A stretch of 64,000 bases of DNA from Pegea sp. RAD2-039 (Eukaryota > Chordata > Thaliacea > Salpida > Salpidae): the NCBI GenBank assembly GCA_034620365.1, contig JAQGEQ010000307.1, positions 1 to 64,000 on the forward strand. The letters are read 5' to 3'. Below are positions 1 through 11,060 of this stretch, in pieces (the stretch's first letter is position 1; each line of letters opens with the position of its first letter). The position numbers and the translations under genes were made by a program. Below the pieces are notes generated by a model. That model saw only the letters and a program-made list of their open reading frames with translations. It was not told the origin of the DNA and made no database searches.

Positions 1-340
1 ATTTTTTGTAATTACAAACAGTAAACTTATTCTTTTTTGCAATTAAAATAAACAATATATTAATAAATCAAATGTAGTTTGTATGCTTATTTATTGTATA
101 AATTTATCATAAAAATGTACACTGATATTTCTGGTGATGATTTTAAGTATAATGAATAATATTTATAATTTTATCTAAATTTAAAGATATACTTTACTGC
201 AATTTTATAATATTTAAATTTAAAGATTTTTTTGATTTTACTTTAGATAAAATCTAATACATTTAAAAATTTCATTTACATTTTCTGACAAATAACCTTT
301 TAAATACTTTTTAGGTTTACAAATACGATATAAATTAGTA
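1..340 (+). repeat. Shared PROPPIN upstream block, copy a (partial)
   Basis: AT-rich noncoding sequence that recurs almost unchanged before the other PROPPIN copies (about 13,440-13,788 and 26,830-27,200). It is cut by the window edge. Its last bases look like a 3' splice site (pyrimidine-rich run then TTTTTAG at about 309-314) about 27 bp before the PROPPIN start codon, so a 5'-UTR intron could end here. Likely promoter or 5'-UTR intron sequence; no core promoter motif can be assigned. Confidence 0.6.
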
Positions 341-1447
341 ATGGCACTAGTTAATGGAAGTTCTCCTCAATTCTTGTCACAAAACAAGAAGTATCTGGCT
401 ACCATGGAAACATTAAAAGATTTAAATAGAATGGATATGATTAACTCTCCAATGAATTTTGACAAAGTACAAATAATCACTCTCCAGTCAGTTACTGATC
501 TATATATGAAGGAAAAATCTAATTTGAATGATGAAGAACAAATTAAGTCTCTCGCTAAATGGTGTGCCACAAAAATGCTGCTGAGTCATAGAGAAAATTC
601 GGACATTAAAAAGTCCATGCTGATTGTGGTTGCTACAGAATCAGATGGTTACCTTGTAATGGTGAACACAACCATGGATCCTCTGAATATTTATGATTAT
701 CTGCCATATATTAAAGTAACAGCAACTGATTATCGGATTACATTGATTACTAAAGATAACTTTAGAATGTATGAAAGATCAAAGGATGAATCCTTGAAAT
801 ATATGAGTCAAATGCATGATAAAAATGGAAGTATTTGCTTTCTAGAAAAACAGAAACTATTAGTGACTTATGGATATCATTGTGACCCTGGGCATGTAGA
901 AGTATTTGATTTAAAAACTATGAAGATTCGTATGGTATTTGAAGCCCATAAACATAAGTTGGTGGCTATTTGTGGTGATTTAAACAGCGATATGATTGCT
1001 ACTGCTTCTGAACGTGGAACTGTTATTCGAGTATTTTTTGCTTCAACCGGAAAATTCTTCCGTGAGCTTAGGAGTTCTTTAGTTGGAGGAACGATTAATG
1101 CACTTGCTATTAGTTCGGATTGTAAAGTAGTAGCAGCTGTTTATTCTGATGGACTTGTTAATTTATTCAAGCTACCAACGTTTTGCCAGCAGGATGCCGA
1201 AAAATCTATGGTTATTGATAATATGAGCAGACTTTTATCAAGTTTTCTACCATTTTCTGAATACATTAGTCAACTTTCTGTATCTAAGTCGTTTTATGCT
1301 GAAGCTGATGTAACTGTTGTTCAATTATTTAAGGAAACTCATTACGTTCTTATGGAGTTGGTTAAAAAGAATCAGCAGAAAATATTTTATAAAATTAATT
1401 TACGGAATACACAAATTGATTCTGTTGATGCCGTTGACGTAATTTGA
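341..1447 (+). CDS. PROPPIN-1: WIPI/Atg18-like WD-repeat protein, intact
   Basis: A single-exon frame of 368 aa starting at an ATG that all copies share. The best family signature is the blade 5 strand at residues 219-232 (IATASERGTVIRVF), very close to the ATASEKGTVIRVF segment of WIPI1/WIPI2, with the AH of the preceding strand at 202-203. PROPPINs are seven-bladed propellers that bind PI3P and PI(3,5)P2 on autophagic or endosomal membranes. The family's L/FRRG lipid-binding motif is replaced by LRSS at residues 243-246, with only one arginine kept. The first 80 residues are unlike WIPI proteins. The gene lacks introns, unlike its KLHL neighbours, so a retrocopy that was later duplicated is possible. 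An AATAAA lies about 150 bp past the stop. Family call is good; retained function is unknown. Confidence 0.8.
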   Translation: MALVNGSSPQFLSQNKKYLATMETLKDLNRMDMINSPMNFDKVQIITLQSVTDLYMKEKSNLNDEEQIKSLAKWCATKMLLSHRENSDIKKSMLIVVATESDGYLVMVNTTMDPLNIYDYLPYIKVTATDYRITLITKDNFRMYERSKDESLKYMSQMHDKNGSICFLEKQKLLVTYGYHCDPGHVEVFDLKTMKIRMVFEAHKHKLVAICGDLNSDMIATASERGTVIRVFFASTGKFFRELRSSLVGGTINALAISSDCKVVAAVYSDGLVNLFKLPTFCQQDAEKSMVIDNMSRLLSSFLPFSEYISQLSVSKSFYAEADVTVVQLFKETHYVLMELVKKNQQKIFYKINLRNTQIDSVDAVDVI

Positions 1448-2200
1448 CATGCATGTGTGATTTATTCGTAATTAAATTGATTTAAATAAGTTTCTGCCTG
1501 TTAAACATAATGCTGCTATCATAAAGTATTAGTATCTTATTAATAATTCTTTGTATTTAATTTATTTAGGTTAGATTTCTAAGTTTAAATCATCAAATAA
1601 AAGCAACAGATTTATAAAGTTACAAAGCGTCAAAAATTATATAAAGTTTAAAATTTTTATTTATATAAAGAATGTTTTAAGGTACAAAAAAGTGCAGAGA
1701 TGATCAGATAGTGAGAAAAATATGAAAGACAGATCGACAGGTACAATGGACATAAGGTAGGATAGAATAGTAGTATATGCCTGTACAGTTTCTTGTAGCC
1801 TGCTAGAAGTAAGATGTTCTTTTTTATGCATCAACTTAGTGTTGCATTAGAGTAGCATCATCAGCAAGCATAAGTATGAAATCATGGTAGGTAAGATTTA
1901 CATCTTAGAAGTCTCAAATTGAATAAAAAAATATTAAACTGGTGGAAAGTTTTTCATTAGTAAATATGCTCTTTAAAATTAAAAGAAATATTTAGGTGTG
2001 CTTTGGTCGACAATGGCCATGCAGGATGTGCTATGACAGATGAAATTAAACATAAATCAAAACACCATGAGATGTAAAGGAAAAAAAAGAAGAAAATTCA
2101 GTCAATTGTTCAGTTCTTGTGAATAGAGCATTGAAAGAAAATAATTAACAAAAATGTATAAGTTTTGTTGACATTTTTTTATTTAACTTGTTAGGTTTTT
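1448..2200. repeat. Shared downstream repeat R1, copy a
   Basis: Noncoding 3' flank of PROPPIN-1. From about 1,530 onward it matches 60,850-61,500, including a stretch with a GTCGAC site followed by CAATGGCCATGCAGGATGTG at about 2,006 and 61,336. It contains a candidate polyadenylation signal AATAAA at about 1,596. No open frame is supported. Confidence 0.55.
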
Positions 2201-2660
2201 ACCATTTAATAAACTTTTCTCTATTGTTGTGAAAAAGATTTAATTTTCTTAATTTTGTTTTAAGAAGTAGTAGTAAAATAATTAAAATAAGATTTGCTTT
2301 TAGTTTCATTCTAATAAACAACTTTTCTAAATGTTGTCCATCAATCAATAAAACACTTTTGCCTATTAATTAAAAAAAATATTTCTTTCTGTGAAGCTAA
2401 TATTTGGCTGTAAATAAAATCTTTGACTCTACAGATAGTTCTATTAGATTAAACAGTTCAATGAATTTTCTACAATAACTTATTGTCAAGTTTATTCAAA
2501 GATTTGATATTTTTTCTTATTTAGATTCCAATTAAAATTAGTTATGATGTTATTGAAAAGAGAAAAATTCTACTTTAGTGTTAACTCGAAAAATCACGTC
2601 AAAACTAACTTGCCATTTCTGACGCTCACGCTATCTCTCATCAACAACTAAAGAAACCTG
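2200..2660. repeat. Dispersed repeat R2, copy a
   Basis: About 450 bp present five times: here, 7,740-8,060, 18,540-18,860, 35,890-36,370 and 61,510-62,010. It starts near a TTTAATAAACTTTTCT stretch and ends in a more conserved section (TCTGACGCTCA, then CTCATCAACAACTA). No coding frame is shared between the copies, so it is a noncoding unit of the duplicated locus or an unclassified short interspersed element. No terminal repeats or target duplication are visible. Confidence 0.6.
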
Positions 2661-2689
2661 TCGAAAAAACTCTAAGACGCGAGATTTAT

Positions 2690-2990
2690 AAAAAAATCTA
2701 CTGTAGTTTGTGATTCGTATCTCAACCACCTTTAAAATTACTTAAGGTCTTAATGAAAACGTTCAGAAAGTCGTTACCAAAAGGAATTACTTCCTCAATG
2801 ATCTTCCAGTGATCAGCTATTGTCCTATTTCCAGACATATTCTTAAAAAGTATAACAAGTAAAGCAACTGTACAAACTAAACAAAACAAAGTATAATACT
2901 AAATGACAGTGGCTAATAAGGAAATGAATTATATTACATCTCAATCAACTTAAAAGTTTTTCAAACTGACTAATTGTGATTACAAAAGCA
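2690..2990 (-). pseudogene. R3 exon-like unit, copy a (decayed)
   Basis: One of six related copies (also 11,760-12,080; 25,288-25,600; 36,410-36,710; 55,700-56,030; 62,030-62,270). On the minus strand the best copy (25,288-25,494) reads through with the core VTGGDRT...LIEEG...DLLKA; here the same frame is interrupted. The family is not recognised. Confidence 0.4.
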
Positions 2991-4300
2991 AAGTGTTTTT
3001 TTAGTGTTTTTATTACTTCCTACCTGCTCTTGCTCGCAGCGAAAAACGTTTCGCTTCCTCATTGATCCCTGATTAGATCCAGTAGAGCCTCTTGCTTGTT
3101 CTGTCGCCCTTGAAGTAGATCTCCCCTGTTTCTCATTTAGCGTTTCTTCCTTATTACAACAGATCATCAAGAAACACTTTCATCATGGTGATTAGCAAAC
3201 AATTATTAACGTCACTGAAGCAATAATTCTATTAATTAATAGGCAAAAATGGTTTGTATTCATTGATGGAGCGCAATTAGCAAAGTTGTTTAATTGTATA
3301 AAATTAAAGACAAATCAATCAGAAACAAAGTATTCATGTGAAAAAGTTTCAATTGAAAACGTTTTAAATTTATATGTCTTTACAAACAATAAATCAATAT
3401 TTAACAAACTTTACTTCTATATACTTGTGATTTAACAGTAAAATATTTCTCTGTGGACGAAAGTGTATTTTTTATCATTCTTCAAAACTACTCTCATTCG
3501 AGTTTAAGTCTGTTGTGGTTATAATTTACCATTAAAATACTTCTCACTGTTATTATTCACCTTCTTAAAAAAATATTAATGCTACATGTATAGAGTTATT
3601 ATCTTTGCTTTTATTAAACCAAATCTCGTAGTTTTGTGTTTAACCGTTTTTTGCGGGAAATTTTGGAAAAAATTTATAGTTAATTTTTTTTAAAACTTTA
3701 GTTTATATAACAACCTCTTATAAATCATTTAAGTCAAAACTTTATTTAGTTTATAGAATATTTTGAATTGAAATTTTAAAGTTGCAAATTGATTGAATTA
3801 TTTATCTAAGTTATTAAATTATTTATGATTTCATGATTGTTTATGTCAGCTTTTTTTAATCAATTTATGTCAATATTTTCGTATTTAATTATTTGTCATT
3901 ATTCTTTTTTTATTTTAATGAGGGAAATTGATTGAATCATTATTATGATTTACTACCTTTTACAGTGTTTTATAGTTTTTATTTTAAATTTTATATCTAA
4001 ATTTTATATTTACTCTTAATTTCTTTATCTAAATTGCATTACTGCTTGTTTTTTATAAGACGCTGCTTTCTAAAACTTTCGTTTTTTATAATTGCTTTTT
4101 TATTTTCATATAATTATATAATCTGTTTTTAATACATTCTTTAATATAGTAGACGGACACATTCATATAAAACTCTACATTTGTTAACAAATTCATGAAA
4201 ATTCATTGTTAAATGACCTATCACTAGTTATTGTAGGTTTCAAAAAGTTTCAAGAGAATTTTATAAGAAATCATTGTTATTGACATGATTTTTTGTTAGT
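2990..4300. other. Intergenic AT-rich DNA with a minus-strand remnant
   Basis: Positions 3,000-3,180 hold a short minus-strand frame whose middle resembles sequence at about 24,240-24,290 on the plus strand (GATCAGGGATCAATTAGGAG-like), so both are scraps of one unidentified repeat. About 3,690-4,300 is shared with 14,485-15,100, where it directly follows the broken end of PROPPIN-2. Nothing else is supported. Confidence 0.45.
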
Positions 4301-4379
4301 AGTATTTTTCAAAAGATATACTTTCATTACATTTTATTAGAATGAAAAAATGTGTAGGTTTGATATACTTTTCAAGATA

Positions 4380-4723
4380 TTTAAATAATAGACATATTGT
4401 TTAATGTACTACCCTTACATGCATATATAATTTTACGATTTGCTGTAAATTTATATAAATCTGTTAGCTGGCTTACTGCTAGTAGTTGGAACCATAAAGC
4501 TTTCATTACTTCAAAAAGTTCATTTTAAATGTTTTTAAAAAATTGAAAATATTTTTTCGAAAAGTTTTTCATTTGTAATTATACATTATTAATCTTTAAT
4601 TATTCATTTGATATTTTGATTTATGTGATAATTTTAAAACTTAAACTGTTTGGATAAATCAACTAATTCATCTATTTAACATCAACAGTGTATGGATTTT
4701 GTAAATTTTTTAACTGCATCAAA
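4380..4723 (+). promoter_or_regulatory. Conserved leader upstream of KLHL-1
   Basis: Sequence before the KLHL start that is repeated before KLHL-2 (about 15,140-15,507) and as a remnant at 60,430-60,830. It includes a recognisable stretch around TACATGCATATATAA and the ATCAACAGTGTAT segment just before the ATG. Its conservation across copies fits a promoter plus 5' UTR, though duplication alone could explain it. Confidence 0.4.
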
Positions 4724-7522
4724 ATGGTAAAAAGATCAAATAGCAAAGTTGTTTTAGATTCAATTATGCCACCTACAGATGATAAAAGGTTAGTAAAATA
4801 TGTGTCTTGGCTTACTTATGTTGCATCTAGGAAGAATTTATTACCTTGTACCTTGTTGGTTTAAACATGAGTTTCTTGTATTTTTAATCTGTTTTAGAGT
4901 GATTTTACTGTTACTGAGTTATTTTGAAAAGCTTTAATTTTATTGTCTTCTTTATTTATCAACTTAAAAATAGAAATTAGTATTTGTGTTTATAATTATT
5001 CACTTTTTTGTATTTTTATTTAAATTATATGTTTCATGTAATTACTTTTTTATGATTTTGAAATTAAATTTAATTATAATTTTGGTTTTTTTAGATATTA
5101 ATTTCTGGAAGTTGAGAACTGTATCAATCTTCGGCAGCTCAATCTAGATGACTTTTATTAAACTTATCAGATATGTGATGTCAATATCAAAGTAAAAATG
5201 GACCACTTGGAAAAAAGTTTCAATTGTAACAAAGAATTATTAGCGGCAGCCTCTCCTTATTTTGAAGCTATGTTTCGTGGTGAGTTAGGTTAATAGATTC
5301 AATTTCAGTTTAAAAAAAACTGAAAACATAAACACAAAAACTATTTGAATTTCTAAGGTGAATTTAAAGAAGCACACTCTGAAGAAGTTATCATAAATGG
5401 TGTGGACCCAAATGTCTTTTCTGTTCTGGTAGATTATATTTACGAGAAAACTATACTAGTCAATAATGAAATGGTTGAGAAACTCATGATTGCAAATTCC
5501 ATGTATCAAATAAATGGTTTACAGAAGTTATGTAGCAAGTAAGCCAGTTTTATAAAACAGTTTCTTTTATTAGTTTTTGTAATTACGCTTTATCTATTAC
5601 AGCTTTTTGGAAAGTCAATTAGAGATTTCCAACAGCTTCGAATTGACAACCTTTGCTGAGAACTATGGATATATGGAGCTTTTTACTAAATTTAACAAAT
5701 TTATTGGAAAAGACTTTATAGAAGTAAGAAAATAGAGAAATGTTTTTTTAAGTCGAATGATTGTTTCCACTTCATCAAGCATAAATATTTATGAAATATA
5801 TACTTGCATTGTTATTTCTACTGTACTTGTTCAATTAATAGTTAATAAGAACAAGTTCTCGATTTATCACATGGTACATTCCAGATTTCACAAACTGAAG
5901 AATTCAAATTACAACCAGATACTGTAATTTCTAAAATAATAACTAATGATGAGCTTCATGTGATTTCTGAATCCCAAGTTTTCAATGCTCTTCAAGATTG
6001 GATCAAATATGATTTAACTTCAAGAAAACACTCTTTAAATATACTAATTAAGAACGTAAGTATCTAGAAAGTGTAAAGTTGTAGACTTTTGAGTATAAAA
6101 TTGTGATTTCTCCAGGTACGATGCCATTTGTTACAACCAAATTTTATTTCTATGCAATTAGAAAATTGTGAAATAACTAAAGCTATTTGCTATAAATATC
6201 TTAGCAAGGTCCTTTAAGACCTCAAAGCTAACATCCCAGTTGAAAGCAAGCCAAGACAAATTGATATTCCGCAGGTATGAATATTTAATTAAATAGTTTT
6301 CACTTCAACAACTGACATATGATTTCACAGGTGAATTAGATAGATCCGCTGATAAATCATTGAAAAGTGTAGAGTTTTGTTTGTTTGAAACGGATGTTTG
6401 TTTTAAAGTTCCAAGGCTATGTCTTTCAAATCCTTCAAGTTCAGTTGCAATTAACGTTTTCAATTATATGTTATAGACGAATGGTGGTATGGAAAGGTTA
6501 GAAGCATGAAACAAATGATGACATCATCATTAAAATTTAAATATGACGTCATCATATTTCTAGATACGACCCAATTCTAAATCAGTGGAAAAAGTGCAAG
6601 AGTTTACAGGAGGGATTGTGTTTGCCGACACTTCAAGGCATAGACAAAGAATTATATGTTATTGAAACTTTTGATGATGGCAAGAAATTGCAAAAGTGAG
6701 TGATGAAATGACATTTCAACCAAAACTTCACTTATCAAAAAATATTTTGGTATTTGCAGATACGATCCGATCACTGATGAATGGACTGAAAGAGCTTCAC
6801 TAAATAGACGTCGTGACTATTTCGGTTGTGCTGTCTTCAATCGGATGTTGTATGTTGTCGGTGGTGGTGAAGACTTCGGTGATTCAGTTGCTTGTGTTGA
6901 CAGCTATGTTACACACAAGGACGAATGGACTTCTGTAAAATTGATGTTGACACCTCGATGGGAGCCAGGTACTTGCTGATGACTTCACGATGATCTTTTG
7001 TTCTTATGATGAATACTAATACTTAAATGATTAAAGGTGTAGTCACCCTCGGCAACTATATTTACGCTATTGGTGGTTGGAATGAGGAAGAATTAAAGTC
7101 TGTTGAGAGATACGATGTTCTGAATGATAATTGGGAATTTGTAGCAAGTATGAAACATGCAAGAGTATGCCCAAAAGCTGTTGTCTTTAATAAGAAGATT
7201 TATGTTTTTGGTACGTTTTTATTCTGTTTCTAATTCAAAAACTTTCCAATCGGAATTTTTGATGGTTTTTAAATTTTTAAAAATAATAATAGAAATTAAT
7301 CACAATTTATAGATGTTTACAATGGTTGGCATAATTGTATTGAGTTTTTTGATTGTTTCAGGAGGTATATCCGGAGACGATTTAGGTGTTGAGGCTGTTG
7401 AATGTTACAATGAAGTAACAAACAAATGGGAAAAAGTTGCAAGAACTAATGAATGGATTGATGAAGTCATAGTCAGCTATCAACCATGTGTAACCGACAA
7501 ATGTGTAGATTTCCCATTTTAA
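4724..7522 (+). pseudogene. KLHL-1: BTB-BACK-Kelch gene, disabled
   Basis: All eleven exons of the intact KLHL-2 are present in order: 4724-4788, 5095-5279, 5358-5538, 5603-5723, 5885-6055, 6116-6274, 6331-6496, 6564-6695, 6760-6968, 7037-7210, 7362-7522, each with GT/AG borders. Lesions: two TAA stops in exon 2 at the start of the BTB domain, TAA in exon 6, a 16-nt deletion at the start of exon 7 (166 nt instead of 182, hence a frameshift), and a TAG late in exon 7. Exons 8-11 (Kelch blades) have no lesion and are almost identical to KLHL-2. A full adaptor cannot be made; a Kelch-only product from an internal start is conceivable but unsupported. Confidence 0.85.
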
Positions 7523-8100
7523 TAAATACATTTTACTACAAAACTTCTACAAAGCTTATTTTCAGTAAAAAGTTGCTTTGTAGGTCACTCAAAGGTTCTT
7601 CAAATACATTTAGTAAAATATCAAACTGTTCATATATGAATATTTAATATTTTTCGTTGTTTGATAGTTTCTAAAATATAATAATGGTTTTTAGCGCTTT
7701 AAAGTAATTATTATAACAATGTAATAACTTTTTTGAATTTACTATTTAATAAACTTTTCTTTGTTGTTGGGAACAATTTAATTTCTTTTTTTAGTTTTAA
7801 GAAGAGGAAGTAAAATAATTAAAATATGATTTGCTCTTAATTTCAAACAATTATACAACTTTTCCAATTGCTGTCCATCAATCAATACAAAACACTTTTC
7901 CTATAAACTAATAGAAATATTTCTTTCGGGGATGCACATGTTTGGCGATGGAGAAACTGTTTGAGTTAATAATAAGAATCATATCAAAACTAAGTAAATA
8001 TATCTGACGCTCATACTATTCCTCATCAACAACTAGAGAAACCTGGCGGAAAAACTATAGTACACATGATATATCAAACTTATCTACTCAGCTGAATAGT
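7523..8100. repeat. KLHL 3' flank with R2 copy b
   Basis: The stop overlaps a TAATAAA polyadenylation signal, as in KLHL-2. The following sequence matches 18,327-18,900 almost base for base. From about 7,740 it is the R2 repeat. No gene is seen. Confidence 0.6.
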
Positions 8101-8760
8101 CACAGAGATTGCATGGATACTTTTTATCAGATGAATGTTTTCCTTTAAGATGAAATTCAGTAACTTTCTTATGACAAAAAAGATCCTTACAAAACTCGCA
8201 GTGACAAAGAACAGCTGCAACAAAATTGTTTTATTACAGAATTAATTTTATTCTAGTAGTAGAAACATTAATAAGAGATATTTTATGCAAGTATTTGAAA
8301 AAAGTTTAATTTACTTTTTTTTAGTATTTCAGGAATCCATTTCAGTTTCTTTATTTCTTTCTGAAGACTTTTAGTTGTAAAAGGTTACTTGTAGTTATTC
8401 ATAAGATTGTCCTTGTGACTAAATAGATGACTTAAATTTTTGATTTTTCAATTTAAGTGTTTCTTAAAGATTTTATTATTCTTCCACTAGATGTATTTTC
8501 TTAAACTTTTATCACGTTTATCATCATTATTTAGAGCATCTTCAAAATCTTTTTCATATTCATTTTCAAGCATTTCCATTTTCAAAGTTGCATTCATTAA
8601 CAACATTTAGGTGCTCATCATCAAGAACATTTCTATCAAAAGTTTAATTATGATCTCTCTTATCAACATCTAAGGCCTACTTTTTAGCAACACCATTATC
8701 GTCCATATTGTCTTGTTTGAAAACTTTTTTCGTCTAACGAATTGAGGTATACAAATTTAA
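8100..8760 (-). pseudogene. C2H2 zinc finger gene remnant (ZF-1a)
   Basis: Minus-strand remains of the zinc finger gene. At 8,100-8,215 the exon opening encodes the first finger (CEFC and then a HLKGKH histidine pair) and the start of finger two (PCNLCDYSA), then stops at a break. At 8,490-8,650 lie decayed pieces of the acidic exon. The same pair occurs at 18,900-19,550. No full-length product. Confidence 0.6.
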
Positions 8761-8769
8761 TTGCCCTTC

Positions 8770-9830
8770 TGCGAGGTATAGCAGCTTTCATATCCGCTTA
8801 AGAAGTCGGAGGTTTAAGATTGAGTACTGTTGTGCACATATTTGCGATTAGAAAACTAGCTTGCCTAGCTACCAGGGCAACAGGTAACAACTGATATCGT
8901 TTGTTGTGCGTCAAGTGATGTTGTATGAGATTGCTTTATAAATCAGCAAAACAGTCACAGAGGATACACATGGATACTTGTTATCAGATGAATGTTTTCT
9001 TTTACCATGAAATTCAAAAATTTTCTTTTCAACAAAAACGTCTGTAATTGATACAGATCAGCTGCAAGAAATTGTTTTATTACAAAATTAATTTCATTCT
9101 AGTACTACAAACATCAATAAGAGTTATTTCTATACAAATAACTAAAAAAGAAATCCAATTTATATCTTTTTAGCAACTCAAAATTACTTTTCATTTTTTA
9201 TATTTCTTTCTGAGGACTCTTAGCTGGAAAAAGTTACTTGTAGTTATTCATAAGATTGTCTTTGGGACTAATTAGATTAGTTAACTTTTTCGATTTTTTA
9301 ATTAAAGTAATTCTTAAATAATTTAATATTTTTTAACTAAATAAATATCTTCTAACTTTTGTTTTCATTTTTTGGGCTATCTTCTAAATCTTCATGCTCA
9401 TTATCAAGAACATTTCTAGCTTTTCTTCATTATCATCTGCAGTATCCTCATTGTCATCTTTATCACCATCATCAAGAACATTCTTCATTTGATCTTCATC
9501 ATCACAACCATTAACAGCATTTTTTATGTGATCTTCATCATCACAACCATCTAGATCATTTTTAATGTGTTATTCATTTCCATTTTCAAAATCGCAATCA
9601 TTAACGTCATTTAGGTCTTCCTTATCAAGAAAATTTCCATCCAAATTTTCATAATCATTACTTTCAACAACATCTTCAACCGATTTTATATCAAGAGAAT
9701 TATCATCCAATTTATTTTGATTGTTACTTTTATGATTCAAATAAAGTTGTTCTTGAATGACATCAGAAGATATTGTAACAATAGAATCAATTGAAAACCC
9801 CCAGTACAAGTTATTTTGGTCATGTTAAGG
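8770..9830 (-). pseudogene. C2H2 zinc finger gene remnant (ZF-1b) with acidic exon
   Basis: A second, partial copy behind the first. Minus-strand 8,800-9,070 carries one damaged finger region that ends in a non-finger tail, matching 19,604-19,831. At 9,570-9,809 the acidic exon is open for 79 codons (Asp/Glu/Asn-rich; DVVESNDYENLDGN is close to the ZF-4 sequence). At 9,400-9,560 the rest of the exon is broken by stops. Repeated GATGATGAAGATCAC-like units here suggest local slippage. Confidence 0.6.
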
Positions 9831-9959
9831 GTCTCAGTGATATTCCTGATCAAAATAGATTACTAATATATAATGATAATATTAATATATTATCTACAAT
9901 GTACATGGGTGACTGTTGATGATAAATATTTTCTTATTTGTGATTACTTATAACACTAG

Positions 9960-11060
9960 AAATATTATAACTTTATCTTAGTATTTGTACAGAGAACAGT
10001 TTTACTTTCCAACTTTCTTCTTTTTTTAATTTCTGGTTGATTGAAACAGCTTTCATATCTACCCCAATCTTCACCAGCAGTTTTTGATCCTTCGAAATCA
10101 AATGTTGTTTAGATTTAAACATTTTCTTCAATATAAACTTGTATCAAAATTTCTTTTACTTAAGCAATAAAGTTAACAGTCACTAGATTTAAAAGATTAA
10201 AATTATAAAAACAAGTTTAAGAAAAGGTTTATCAAATACTTCAACAAAACTAGTTCAAAGATTTGCTCAATTCATTATATTAAACTTTCTAAATTAAAAT
10301 AACTTAGTTATAAAACCAAACACTAAACACATAAACAAACAATAAAATCATATATAATAACATCATAAGAGAAATTTAACTTGAAAATCACCTTCTTTAA
10401 CCAATAATCTAGAAGAATTGAAATCTTCTTGTTGTTTAGATTGAAAATAAATTTGATTTTCTAGTGGTTCTGTCTTACAAACCTATAAAATAAATAAGAA
10501 TCCAAGTAAAATCATACAATCCAGATTATTTATTTATCAAAGATTACAAACAAATAAGTAAAAGTAATACTAAAATCATCTATCAAACAATTTATTTTAT
10601 ATGTAGAAACAACTAATATTGTGAAAATAAACATATATAAACAAAATAAAGTTATTTAGAAAGGCTTCAGATAATTAGAAGCACCAGACATTTTAGATGG
10701 CATATCAGAGATGTTATTATCATCATTTGAAACCACTTTCCTTAAACCATCTCCCTTATTAAATTTTCATCATAATATCTTACAATACTGATACTTTGTA
10801 TATTCTATTTCTAAAGGACTCCAACTTATTTTATTCTGAAGCCTTTTCATGTTAAACCAACGCTGAATGAACTAAACTGAAAGGCCAAATTTTCAGAGAA
10901 TTTATTTAGTTGATCTTTTAATGGATAAGCAAGTTCACAGAAAACTTTCCTAAATTCCAACTAAGTAGTGGAAATAATAAAATTATCTGTAGAAGTTTCA
11001 TCAGCTGCAGCATAATTATTCTTTTCTAACCAGAAATCAACTGTATTAACTCCATAACTT
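9960..11060 (-). pseudogene. 5' exons of homeodomain-like/zinc finger gene (ZF-1), decayed
   Basis: In minus order: exon 1 at about 11,050-10,660 (the WFNMKRLQNK helix is still readable near 10,840, but a TAG interrupts the frame before it), exon 2 at about 10,490-10,395 (VCKTEP start, ends before a GTGATT donor), and exon 3 at about 10,130-9,975 (Lys/Arg-rich end). The cysteines of exon 3 are lost here. Intron positions match ZF-4. Confidence 0.6.

Noticed and set aside
367..570. Minus-strand 67-codon frame in PROPPIN-1
   Set aside because: Antisense shadow; repeated at 27,227-27,430 only because the gene is duplicated.
2970..3170. Minus-strand 66-codon frame rich in Arg/Ser/Gln
   Set aside because: Related DNA at 24,240 is not open in the same way; looks like repeat remnant, not a gene.
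7313..7522. A separate 69-aa protein starting MFTMVGIIVLSFLIV with an apparent signal peptide
   Set aside because: The first part is intron 10 of KLHL; the real exon starts at the CAG/GAGG acceptor (7,362). Same for 18,117 and 33,395.
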